In this document: positions 57,301-64,000 of the stretch, piece after piece | How the letters are laid out: the number at the start of each line of letters is the position of its first letter | Position numbering within the stretch: the stretch's first letter is position 1 | DNA from: Pseudomonas sp. R4-35-07 | GTDB lineage: Bacteria > Pseudomonadota > Gammaproteobacteria > Pseudomonadales > Pseudomonadaceae | DNA: 64,000 bases | Direction of reading: 5' to 3' | Assembly (NCBI RefSeq): GCF_003852235.1 | Contig: NZ_CP027732.1 | Coordinates: forward strand, 4,154,001 to 4,218,000 | Made by a program: the position numbers and the translations under genes | Notes under the pieces: generated by a model | Told to the model about the DNA's origin: nothing | Seen by the model: the letters and a program-made list of their open reading frames with translations, nothing else | Database searches by the model: none

Positions 57301-57825
57301 CTCCTTGTATTTGGAGATGCCGGCCGCTTCCTCGATAAAGTTGCGCAGGTCTTCAGGCTTGGCTTCGATCAGCTTGGAGATCATGCCCTGCTCGATGATC
57401 GAGTAGCTGCGTGGCCCTAAGCCTGTGCCGAGGAAGATATCGGTGATGTCGCGTCGACGGCATTTGGTGCCGTTGAGGAAGTAACTGTTCTGGCTGTCGC
57501 GCGTGACTTTACGGCGGATGGAAATTTCGGCGTAAGCCGCGTACTCGCCGACCAGGGTACCGTCGGAGTTGTCGAACACCAGTTCGATGCTGGCCTGGCT
57601 CACCGGTTTGCGGCTGGTGGAGCCGTTGAAGATGACGTCGGTCATCGACTCGCCGCGCAGGTTTTTTGCCGAGCTCTCGCCCATCACCCAACGAACGGCG
57701 TCGATGATGTTCGACTTGCCGCAACCATTGGGCCCGACCACCGCCGCCATATTACTGGGGAAGTTCACCGTGGTCGGGTCGACGAAGGATTTGAACCCCG
57801 CCAACTTGATGCACTTGAGCCGCAC
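54337..57825 (-). CDS. smc: Chromosome segregation protein SMC
   Basis: 1162 residues; an ATPase that organises and helps separate chromosomes. It has Walker A GPNGCGKSN (about 32-40), two long coiled coils either side of the hinge (about 500-640), ABC signature LLSGGEKALTALAL and Walker B CMLDEVDAPLDD at the C terminus. The length and layout are standard. The gene starts 2 nt after the GntR stop, so it may be cotranscribed with the regulator. Long open frames on the other strand are shadows. Confidence 0.97.
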   Translation of the reverse strand: MRLKCIKLAGFKSFVDPTTVNFPSNMAAVVGPNGCGKSNIIDAVRWVMGESSAKNLRGESMTDVIFNGSTSRKPVSQASIELVFDNSDGTLVGEYAAYAEISIRRKVTRDSQNSYFLNGTKCRRRDITDIFLGTGLGPRSYSIIEQGMISKLIEAKPEDLRNFIEEAAGISKYKERRRETENRIRRTHENLARLTDLREELERQLERLHRQAQAAEKYQEYKGEERQLKAQLSALRWQALNDQVGQREAIIGTQEVSFEALVAEQRNADASIERLRDGHHELSERFNLVQGRFYSVGGDIARVEQSIQHGQQRLRQLQDDLKEAERARLETESHLGHDRTLLLTLGEELDMLTPEQEITSAAAEEAAAALEEAETSMHGWQEQWDTFNLKSAEPRRQAEVQQSRIQQLETSMERLAERQRRLQEERVLLAADPEDAAILQLSEQLAESEMTLEELEASEAQQVERLEQLRQQLHTATQAQQQAQGDLQRLNGRLASLEALQQAALDPGTGTAEWLRDQHLAERPRLAEGLKVEAGWELAVETVLGADLQAVLVDDFGGFDLAGFAQGDLRLLSPAADGTRVPGSLLDKVEAAIDLSPWLGQVKPVETLEQALAQRGQLAAGESLISRDGYWVGRHFLRVRRASEAESGVLARGQEIVNLSAEREEREATLEGLETELQTLRATQRQQETGREHLRRLLQDEARQQGELKAQLSASKAKVEQLTLRRTRLDEEVAEMGEQRALEHEQVGEARLHLQEALDSMALDTEQRELLLAQRDSLRERLDRVRQEARQHKDHAHQLAVRLGSLRAQHDSTRQALERLEMQSERLTEKREQLSLNLEEGEAPLEELRLKLEELLDKRMSVDEELKTAQIALEDADRELRDAEKRRTVAEQQSQLIRGQLEQQRMEWQALTVRRKTLQDQLLEDGYDLHGVLNTLTAQANEKDAEEELERIAARIQRLGAINLAAIDEYQQQSERKRYLDAQDADLVEALDTLENVIRKIDKETRNRFKDTFDQINGGLQALFPKVFGGGSAYLELTGEDLLDTGVTIMARPPGKKNSTIHLLSGGEKALTALALVFAIFKLNPAPFCMLDEVDAPLDDANVGRYARLVKEMSQTVQFIYITHNKIAMEMADQLMGVTMHEPGCSRLVAVDVEEAMKMVDA

Positions 57826-57827
57826 GC

Positions 57828-58487
57828 TTAGGCGTCCGCCAACGCTGCGATCACCAGCGTGCTGCTGCGCTGGCAGTAAGCCGACAACACCAGGCGGATC
57901 TGCGCCAGGGCACGGGCCAGTACGGCAGCGAGCAGCTGTTCGAACAGCGTCAGGTACTCGCTCATTTCCGCCTTGCGCTGCTCCAGGGCCAAATAATAGG
58001 CACGGTTCATCGCCGGCTGCAGGTTCTCGACGGTTTCCTGCAGATACGGGTTATTGGCGAAGGGGTACGCGGCGCGCATCACATTGAAGCTTTCTTCGAC
58101 GAAGGCGCGGATGTCCTGGCGCTCATAGCTGGCCATCAGGCGCTGCTGGATTTGCAGGAAGGGCGCCATGTCGGCCTGGGTCTGCCAGCCTTCGGCAACC
58201 GCATTGCCGAGCAGGATGTACATCTCGCCCATCAACGTACACAGGCTCTGCACTTTGTGTGCGCTGAGTTCGGTGACGTGGGCGCCACGGCGCGGCAGGA
58301 TCGCGATCAAGTGCCGGCGCTCGAGGATCAGCAGGGCTTCGCGCACGGAACCACGGCTGACATTCAGCGCCAGCGTGACTTTCTGTTCCTGGATCCGCTC
58401 CCCAGGCTTGAGATCGCCGCGAATGATACGTTCGGCGAGGTGGTGAGCGATTTGCTCGGCGAGACTGTCCGGCGCCTTGAACGTCAT
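57828..58487 (-). CDS. GntR-family transcriptional regulator (FCD type)
   Basis: 219 residues. A winged HTH fills residues 5-75 (LAEQIAHHLAERIIRGDLKP, then ALNVSRGSVREALLILERR). An all-helical FCD effector domain follows (80-215). It is divergent from xdhA with about 280 nt between, where two TGACC-N4-GGTCA-like dyads lie, and it is read into smc with a 2-nt gap. It may control the purine-degradation operon; that is inferred from position only. Confidence 0.9.
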   Translation of the reverse strand: MTFKAPDSLAEQIAHHLAERIIRGDLKPGERIQEQKVTLALNVSRGSVREALLILERRHLIAILPRRGAHVTELSAHKVQSLCTLMGEMYILLGNAVAEGWQTQADMAPFLQIQQRLMASYERQDIRAFVEESFNVMRAAYPFANNPYLQETVENLQPAMNRAYYLALEQRKAEMSEYLTLFEQLLAAVLARALAQIRLVLSAYCQRSSTLVIAALADA

Positions 58488-58670
58488 GTTTTCCCTTCAA
58501 AATCTGCTATCGGTACAAGCGCGGCAGTGTAGCGCATTGGCCCGCTGATGGCGCTACGCCCACGGTGGCGAATTTGGCATGAAACACGCAAGCCTGGAAA
58601 GCCACAAGCCCCTGAAAACACCGGTTCCAGAAGACTGAACCATAATTGAATAGGTTGTGACCGCAGTTTC

Positions 58671-58685
58671 TTGACCCTTAGGTCA
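58671..58685. promoter_or_regulatory. First dyad operator upstream of xdhA
   Basis: TTGACCCTTAGGTCA contains the perfect dyad TGACC-N4-GGTCA. It lies 23 bp before a second, similar site, about two helical turns. Confidence 0.5.
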
Positions 58686-58693
58686 GAAAATCA

Positions 58694-58722
58694 TTGACCG
58701 AAAAGTCAGACATGACTAGATT
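58694..58722 (+). promoter_or_regulatory. xdhA promoter with overlapping second dyad
   Basis: TTGACC (58694-58699) and TAGATT (58717-58722), 17 nt apart, make a plausible sigma-70 promoter. The -35 is part of TGACC-N4-AGTCA (58695-58708), a near copy of the upstream dyad, so a bound regulator would cover the promoter. Confidence 0.5.
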
Positions 58723-58767
58723 CGGCGCAAAGCGGTTAACAACAATAATGAATCTGCGAGGCCTTCC

Positions 58768-60216
58768 GTGATCCAGTTTTTACTTAACCAGGAACTCCGT
58801 AGCGAGCACGCCCTGGACCCCAACCTGACCGTGCTCAACTATTTGCGTGAGCATGTGGGCAAATCCGGCACCAAGGAAGGCTGCGCCAGCGGCGACTGTG
58901 GTGCATGCACCGTGGTGGTCGGTGAGTTGCACCGCAACGATCAAGGCGTCGAGCAGATTCGTTATCGCAGCCTCAATTCGTGCCTGACCTTTGTCTCGTC
59001 GCTGCACGGCAAGCAACTGATCAGTGTCGAAGACCTCAAGCACCAGGGCCAACTGCACAGCGTGCAACAGGCGATGGTCGAGTGCCACGGTTCACAGTGC
59101 GGCTTCTGCACCCCGGGTTTCGTGATGTCGTTGTTTGCCCTGCAAAAGAACAGCGACGCCCCCGACAGCCAGAAAGCCCATGAAGCCCTGGCCGGCAATC
59201 TGTGCCGCTGCACCGGTTATCGCCCGATTCTGGCCGCCGCCGCACAGGCCTGCTGCAACAAGCCCCAGGACCAGTTCGACAGCCGCGAGGCCCGGACCAT
59301 CGCGCAGCTCAAGGCCATTGCGCCGACACAAACCGGTGAACTCAACAGTGGCGACAAACGTTGCCTGGTGCCGCTGACCGTCGCCGACCTGGCCGACCTC
59401 TACGACGCCTATCCGCAAGCCCGCCTGCTGGCCGGCGGCACCGACCTGGCGCTGGAAGTCACCCAGTTCCATCGCACCCTGCCGGTGATGATCTACGTCG
59501 GCAATATCGAAGAAATGAAGCGCATCGAATCCTACGACGATCGCCTGGAAATCGGCGCCGCCACCGCCCTCTCCGACTGCTACGCCGCGCTGCACCACGA
59601 ATACTCCGACTTCGGCGAATTGCTGCATCGCTTTGCCTCGCTGCAGATCCGCAACCAGGGCACCCTCGGCGGCAATATCGGCAACGCCTCGCCGATTGGT
59701 GATTCGCCGCCGTTGCTGATCGCCCTCGGCGCACAGATTGTGCTGTGCAAGGGCAATACCCGGCGCACCCTGGCGCTGGAGGACTACTTTATCGACTACC
59801 GCGTGACCGCCCGCCAGGACAGCGAATTCATCGAGAAAATCATCGTGCCCAAGGGCCACTCACTGTTTCGCGCGTACAAGGTTTCCAAGCGCCTGGACGA
59901 TGATATTTCTGCCGTGTGCGCCGCCTTCAACCTCAAGCTCGACAACGGTGTGGTCAGCGAGGCCCGCGTCGCCTTCGGCGGCATGGCCGCCATCCCCAAG
60001 CGCGCCAGGCACTGCGAGACGCAGCTGACGGGTGCTACCTGGAACGCCGCCACCGTGGAGAAAGCCTGTGCCGCCCTGGCCGAGGACTTCACCCCGCTCT
60101 CGGACTTCCGCGCCAGCAAGGAATACCGCCTGCTCAGCGCGCAGAACCTGTTGCGCAAATACTTCATCGAACTGCAAACGCCGCACATCGAGACTCGGGT
60201 GACCGCTTATGTCTAA
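58768..60216 (+). CDS. xdhA: Xanthine dehydrogenase small subunit (Fe-S and FAD)
   Basis: 482 residues. It oxidises hypoxanthine and xanthine to urate together with XdhB. The N-terminal 2Fe-2S ferredoxin domain has Cys39, Cys44 and Cys47 (CASGDCGAC). The second 2Fe-2S domain has CGFCTPGF and NLCRCTGYRP. An FAD-binding domain starts around residue 198 (ARLLAGGTDLALEV, then LGGNIGNASPIGDSPP). It starts at GTG 58768 with GAGG 6 nt upstream. It overlaps xdhB by 8 nt. Confidence 0.95.
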   Translation: MIQFLLNQELRSEHALDPNLTVLNYLREHVGKSGTKEGCASGDCGACTVVVGELHRNDQGVEQIRYRSLNSCLTFVSSLHGKQLISVEDLKHQGQLHSVQQAMVECHGSQCGFCTPGFVMSLFALQKNSDAPDSQKAHEALAGNLCRCTGYRPILAAAAQACCNKPQDQFDSREARTIAQLKAIAPTQTGELNSGDKRCLVPLTVADLADLYDAYPQARLLAGGTDLALEVTQFHRTLPVMIYVGNIEEMKRIESYDDRLEIGAATALSDCYAALHHEYSDFGELLHRFASLQIRNQGTLGGNIGNASPIGDSPPLLIALGAQIVLCKGNTRRTLALEDYFIDYRVTARQDSEFIEKIIVPKGHSLFRAYKVSKRLDDDISAVCAAFNLKLDNGVVSEARVAFGGMAAIPKRARHCETQLTGATWNAATVEKACAALAEDFTPLSDFRASKEYRLLSAQNLLRKYFIELQTPHIETRVTAYV

Positions 60217-62599
60217 CCATCACGCCGTGGAAAAAACCCAGGCCGAACTGGCCGAACTGTTCGCCCGCGACCTGACCTCCGGGGTCGGCCGCAGCGTCAA
60301 GCATGACAGCGCCGCCAAGCATGTCAGCGGTGAGGCGCAGTACATCGACGACCGCCTCGAGTTTCCTAACCAGTTGCACCTGTATGCGCGCATGTCCGAC
60401 CGCGCCCACGCGAAAATCCTCAGCATCGACACCGCGCCCTGCTACGCCTTCGACGGTGTGCGTATCGTGATCACCCACGAAGACGTACCGGGCCTGAAAG
60501 ACATCGGCCCGCTGATGCCCGGCGATCCGCTGCTGGCCATCGACACCGTGCAGTTCGTCGGCCAGGTAGTACTGGCCGTGGCCGCCCGTGATCTTGAGAC
60601 CGCCCGCAAAGCGGCCATGGCGGCGGTGATCGAATACCAAGACCTGGAGCCGGTACTGGACGTGGTCGAGGCGTTTCGCAACAAACACTTCGTGCTCGAC
60701 AGCCACACCCACCAACGCGGTGATTCGGCCGGCGCTTTGGCAGCGGCTCAACACCGCATCCAGGGCACGCTGCACATCGGCGGCCAGGAACATTTCTACC
60801 TGGAGACCCAGATTTCCTCGGTGATGCCCACCGAAGACGGCGGCATGATCGTCTACTGCTCCACGCAGAACCCCACCGAAGTGCAGAAGCTTGTCGCCGA
60901 AGTGCTAGGCGTGTCGATGAACAAGATCGTCGTCGACATGCGCCGCATGGGCGGTGGCTTCGGCGGCAAGGAAACCCAGGCCGCCAGCCCCGCCTGCCTG
61001 TGCGCGGTGGTGGCGCGCCTCACCGGCCAGCCGACCAAGATGCGCTTGCCGCGGGTCGAAGACATGCTGATGACCGGCAAGCGCCATCCCTTCTACATCG
61101 AATACGACGTGGGCTTCGACGACGCCGGGCGTTTGCACGGCATCAACCTGGACCTGGCCGGCAACTGCGGTTGTTCGCCAGACTTGTCCAACTCGATTGT
61201 CGACCGCGCGATGTTCCATGCCGATAACGCTTATTACCTGGGCGACGCGACGGTGAACGGCCATCGCTGCAAGACCAACACCGCCTCCAACACCGCTTAT
61301 CGTGGCTTCGGCGGCCCCCAAGGCATGGTCGCCATCGAGGAAGTGATGGACGCCATCGCCCGCCACCTGGCGCTGGACCCGCTGGCGGTGCGCAAGGCCA
61401 ACTACTATGGCAAGACCGAGCGCAACGTCACCCACTACTACCAGACCGTCGAGCACAACATGCTTGAAGAAATGACCGCCGAGCTTGAGGCCAGCAGCCA
61501 ATATGCCGAGCGCCGCGAAGCGGTCCGCCTGTACAACGCCCACAGCCCGATCCTGAAAAAAGGCCTGGCGCTGACGCCGGTTAAATTCGGCATCTCGTTT
61601 ACCGCCAGCTTCCTCAACCAGGCCGGTGCGCTGATCCACATCTACACCGACGGCAGCATTCACCTGAACCATGGCGGTACCGAAATGGGCCAGGGCCTGA
61701 ATACCAAGGTCGCCCAGGTGGTGGCCGAAGTGTTCCAGGTGGATATCGACCGCGTGCAGATCACCGCCACCAACACCGACAAGGTGCCCAACACCTCGCC
61801 GACGGCGGCCTCCAGCGGCGCCGACCTGAACGGCAAGGCCGCGCAGAATGCCGCCGAAACCATCAAGCAGCGCCTGGTGGAATTTGCCGCGCGCAAGTAC
61901 GACGTCAGCGAGGCGGACGTGGAATTTCGCAACGGTCATGTGCGCGTGCGTGAACAGATCCTGAGCTTCGAGGCGCTGATCCAACAGGCGTATTTCGCTC
62001 AGGTCTCGCTGTCGAGCACCGGCTTCTACAAAACCCCGAAAATCTTCTATGACCGCAGCCAGTCACGCGGGCGACCGTTCTACTACTTCGCCTTTGGCGC
62101 GGCGTGCTGCGAAGTGATCGTCGACACCCTGACCGGCGAATACAAAATGCTGCGCACCGACATCCTGCACGACGTGGGCGCCTCGCTGAACCCGGCCATC
62201 GACATCGGCCAGGTGGAAGGCGGGTTTATCCAGGGCATGGGCTGGCTGACCATGGAAGAGCTGGTATGGAACAACAAGGGCAAGCTGCTCACCAACGGCC
62301 CGGCCAGCTACAAGATCCCGGCCGTGGCGGACATGCCGCTGGACCTGCGGGTCAAGCTGGTGGAAAACCGCAAGAACCCGGAGGACACGGTGTTCCATTC
62401 CAAGGCCGTGGGGGAACCGCCGTTCATGCTCGGGATTGCCTCGTGGTGCGCGATCAAGGATGCGGTGGCGAGCCTGGGTGACTATCGTCATCAGCCCAGG
62501 ATCGACGCGCCGGCCACGCCGGAGCGGGTGTTGTGGGGGTGTGAGCAGATGCGGCAGTTGCAAACAAACGCCACTCAAGCTGCAACCGAGCTGGCTTGA
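60209..62599 (+). CDS. xdhB: Xanthine dehydrogenase molybdenum-binding large subunit
   Basis: 796 residues holding the molybdopterin active site. The typical segments are GGGFGGKETQAA, TAYRGFGGPQGM, GGTEMGQGLNTK and the catalytic-Glu motif AVGEPPFML near the C terminus. Length is normal. It begins inside the xdhA 3' end, indicating translational coupling. Its stop codon overlaps the first bases of a REP element that separates it from xdhC. Confidence 0.96.
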   Translation: MSNHHAVEKTQAELAELFARDLTSGVGRSVKHDSAAKHVSGEAQYIDDRLEFPNQLHLYARMSDRAHAKILSIDTAPCYAFDGVRIVITHEDVPGLKDIGPLMPGDPLLAIDTVQFVGQVVLAVAARDLETARKAAMAAVIEYQDLEPVLDVVEAFRNKHFVLDSHTHQRGDSAGALAAAQHRIQGTLHIGGQEHFYLETQISSVMPTEDGGMIVYCSTQNPTEVQKLVAEVLGVSMNKIVVDMRRMGGGFGGKETQAASPACLCAVVARLTGQPTKMRLPRVEDMLMTGKRHPFYIEYDVGFDDAGRLHGINLDLAGNCGCSPDLSNSIVDRAMFHADNAYYLGDATVNGHRCKTNTASNTAYRGFGGPQGMVAIEEVMDAIARHLALDPLAVRKANYYGKTERNVTHYYQTVEHNMLEEMTAELEASSQYAERREAVRLYNAHSPILKKGLALTPVKFGISFTASFLNQAGALIHIYTDGSIHLNHGGTEMGQGLNTKVAQVVAEVFQVDIDRVQITATNTDKVPNTSPTAASSGADLNGKAAQNAAETIKQRLVEFAARKYDVSEADVEFRNGHVRVREQILSFEALIQQAYFAQVSLSSTGFYKTPKIFYDRSQSRGRPFYYFAFGAACCEVIVDTLTGEYKMLRTDILHDVGASLNPAIDIGQVEGGFIQGMGWLTMEELVWNNKGKLLTNGPASYKIPAVADMPLDLRVKLVENRKNPEDTVFHSKAVGEPPFMLGIASWCAIKDAVASLGDYRHQPRIDAPATPERVLWGCEQMRQLQTNATQAATELA

Positions 62600-62704
62600 T
62601 CGTTCCCACGCTCTGCGTGGGAATGCCGGCCTGGACGCTCTGCGTCCGCTCTGGTGACGCAGAGCGTCACGGTATGCATGCCCACGCGGAGCGTGGGAAC
62701 GATC
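62598..62704. repeat. REP-type inverted pair (CCCACGCTCTGCGTGGG type) between xdhB and xdhC
   Basis: Units GATCGTTCCCACGCTCTGCG and the complement of a CTCCGCG variant flank GACGCTCTGCGTC and GACGCAGAGCGTC inner hairpins. It starts within the xdhB stop codon and ends 14 nt before the xdhC ATG. Confidence 0.88.
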
Positions 62705-62718
62705 TAACTGAGGTGACC

Positions 62719-63561
62719 ATGAACAACTGGATCAGCGCCCTCGCCGACCTGCAGAACCAAGGCGAACCCTGCGTGCTCGTCACCATCATCGAGGAGCTTG
62801 GCTCCACGCCGCGCAACGCCGGCTCGAAGATGGTGATCAGCGCCGCCCACACCTTCGACACCATCGGCGGCGGGCACCTGGAATACAAGGCGACGCACAT
62901 CGCCCGCGACATGCTTGCCCGTGGCCAGCAGAACACCCACCTGGAGCGTTTCAGCCTCGGCGCGAGCCTGGGCCAGTGCTGCGGCGGCGTGACGGTGCTG
63001 CTGTTCGAACCCATGGGCCAGGTGCAGGTGCAGATCGCGGTGTTCGGCGCCGGCCACGTGGGGCGTGCGCTGGTGCCGTTGCTGGCGAGCCTGCCGTGCC
63101 GGGTGCGCTGGATCGACTCGCGCGAGCAGGAGTTTCCGTCACACATCCCCCAGGGCGTGCGTAAAATCGTCAGCGAAGAGCCAGTCGACGAAATCGCCGA
63201 CTTGCCGGCGGGCAGTTACTGCATCGTCATGACCCACAACCACGCACTGGACCTGGAACTGACCGCCGCCCTGCTCAAGCGCAATGACTTTGCCTACTGC
63301 GGCCTGATCGGCTCCAAAACCAAACGGGTCAAGTTCGAACATCGCCTGCGCGATCGCGGCTTCGACACCGCGCACCTGCAACGCCTGCGCTGCCCGATGG
63401 GCCTCAGCGAGGTGAAGGGCAAATTGCCGGTAGAGATCGCCATTTCCATCGCCGGCGAAATCATCGCCACCTACAACGCCCATTTCGGCCAGCACACCGC
63501 CAGCGCCGAGCCCATCGCCAAACTGCTGCCGGTGTCACGCCGCAGCCAAGCCAAGAATTGA
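62719..63561 (+). CDS. xdhC: Xanthine dehydrogenase accessory protein XdhC
   Basis: 280 residues. It binds and sulfurates or inserts the molybdenum cofactor into XdhB. The N-terminal XdhC domain (EPCVLVTIIEELGSTPRNAG, IGGGHLEYKA, QCCGGVTVLLF) is followed by a Rossmann domain (VAVFGAGHVGRALVPLLASL-like, then LIGSKTKRVKFEHRL). GAGGTGA lies 3 nt before the ATG at 62719. The longer frame from 62596 runs through the REP and is not used. Confidence 0.94.
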   Translation: MNNWISALADLQNQGEPCVLVTIIEELGSTPRNAGSKMVISAAHTFDTIGGGHLEYKATHIARDMLARGQQNTHLERFSLGASLGQCCGGVTVLLFEPMGQVQVQIAVFGAGHVGRALVPLLASLPCRVRWIDSREQEFPSHIPQGVRKIVSEEPVDEIADLPAGSYCIVMTHNHALDLELTAALLKRNDFAYCGLIGSKTKRVKFEHRLRDRGFDTAHLQRLRCPMGLSEVKGKLPVEIAISIAGEIIATYNAHFGQHTASAEPIAKLLPVSRRSQAKN

Positions 63562-63568
63562 GATCAGC

Positions 63569-64000
63569 ATGCCTTTGACCCGCAAAGCCTACCGCGCCGC
63601 CATCCTGCACAGCATCGCCGACCCCGCCGAGGTCGGCATCGACGCGTCCTATGAGTATTTCGAAGACGGCCTGCTGGTGATCGACAACGGCCGGATCAGC
63701 GCGCTTGGCCACGCCGGCGACCTACTGCCGACCCTGCCCGCCGACATCGACGTCACCCACTACCAGGATGCGCTGATCACCCCCGGCCTGATCGACACCC
63801 ATATCCACCTGCCGCAGACCGGTATGGTCGGCGCCTATGGCGAGCAGTTGCTGGACTGGCTTAACACCTACACCTTCCCGTGTGAAAGCCAGTTCGCCGA
63901 CAAGGCGCACGCCGAAGAAGTGGCGGATATTTTCATCAAGGAACTGCTGCGCAACGGCACCACCACCGCGCTAGTGTTCGGCAGCGTGCACCCGCAGTCG
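63569..64000 (+). CDS. guaD: Guanine deaminase, 5' part only
   Basis: The open frame starts at ATG 63569, 7 nt after the xdhC stop, and runs off the window after 144 codons. An amidohydrolase metal-binding HxH is present in LIDTHIHLPQTGMVGAYGEQ, and LLDWLNTYTFPCE is typical of GuaD. It turns guanine into xanthine, feeding XdhAB, so the operon encodes guanine-to-urate catabolism. Confidence 0.93.
   Translation, partial: MPLTRKAYRAAILHSIADPAEVGIDASYEYFEDGLLVIDNGRISALGHAGDLLPTLPADIDVTHYQDALITPGLIDTHIHLPQTGMVGAYGEQLLDWLNTYTFPCESQFADKAHAEEVADIFIKELLRNGTTTALVFGSVHPQS

Noticed and set aside
56179..57420. 413-codon open frame opposite smc
   Set aside because: Antisense shadow of the SMC coiled coil, rich in Gln/Leu/Phe as expected from reversed codons.
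62596..62718. N-terminal extension of XdhC
   Set aside because: It is translated REP sequence; the ATG at 62719 matches the family start.

Overview
The window looks like a Pseudomonas chromosome, most likely from the P. fluorescens group. Three things point there: high GC with strong GC3 bias, repeated REP/REPIN palindromes with GGGGGCTTGCCCCC cores, and a gene order (aer, two cco operons, ccoGHIS, hemN, anr, apt, recR, ybaB, dnaX, ffs, ligA, zipA, smc, xdhABC, guaD) that matches what I recall of the PA1521-PA1561 region of P. aeruginosa. No database search was run.

Left part (1-23 kb): an EamA-type exporter cut by the window edge, azoR, a small secreted protein, a LysR regulator, the 3' remnant of an alpha/beta hydrolase, a periplasmic cyclophilin, an ABC exporter, a FemAB/GNAT-like protein, and an outer-membrane porin with a terminator in its leader. 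Next come a ketoacyl-synthase III / ECF sigma / zinc-finger anti-sigma operon, hrpA, an orphan coiled-coil protein, aceK, two convergent EamA transporters, a CPBP protease broken by a 1-nt frameshift, and a PAS-MCP aerotaxis receptor.

Middle part (23-41 kb): an oxygen-responsive block. Two complete ccoNOQP operons encode cbb3 terminal oxidases. They are followed by ccoGHIS (maturation and copper supply), a TauE-like membrane protein, hemN (anaerobic haem synthesis) and anr (the Fe-S oxygen sensor). Anr-type boxes precede the first cco operon, ccoG and hemN; the hemN box sits at the expected -41.5. A Phd/PIN-domain toxin-antitoxin pair lies between the second cco operon and ccoG. apt and recR close the block.

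Right part (41-64 kb): a quinone-oxidoreductase-like enzyme, ybaB and dnaX, then a short accessory-looking islet between dnaX and the 4.5S RNA gene. The islet holds a signal-less two-domain muramidase, a downstream secreted partner 1 nt away, and an orphan UvrD-like helicase. After ffs come a zinc-ribbon metallopeptidase, ligA, zipA, smc and a GntR regulator. Divergent from these is the purine-catabolic operon xdhA-xdhB-xdhC-guaD, with two dyad operators in front; guaD runs off the window end.

The best candidates for something not routinely described are the muramidase/secreted-partner pair (a possible antibacterial effector-immunity pair), the orphan helicase beside it, and the orphan coiled-coil protein at 15.1-16.3 kb.
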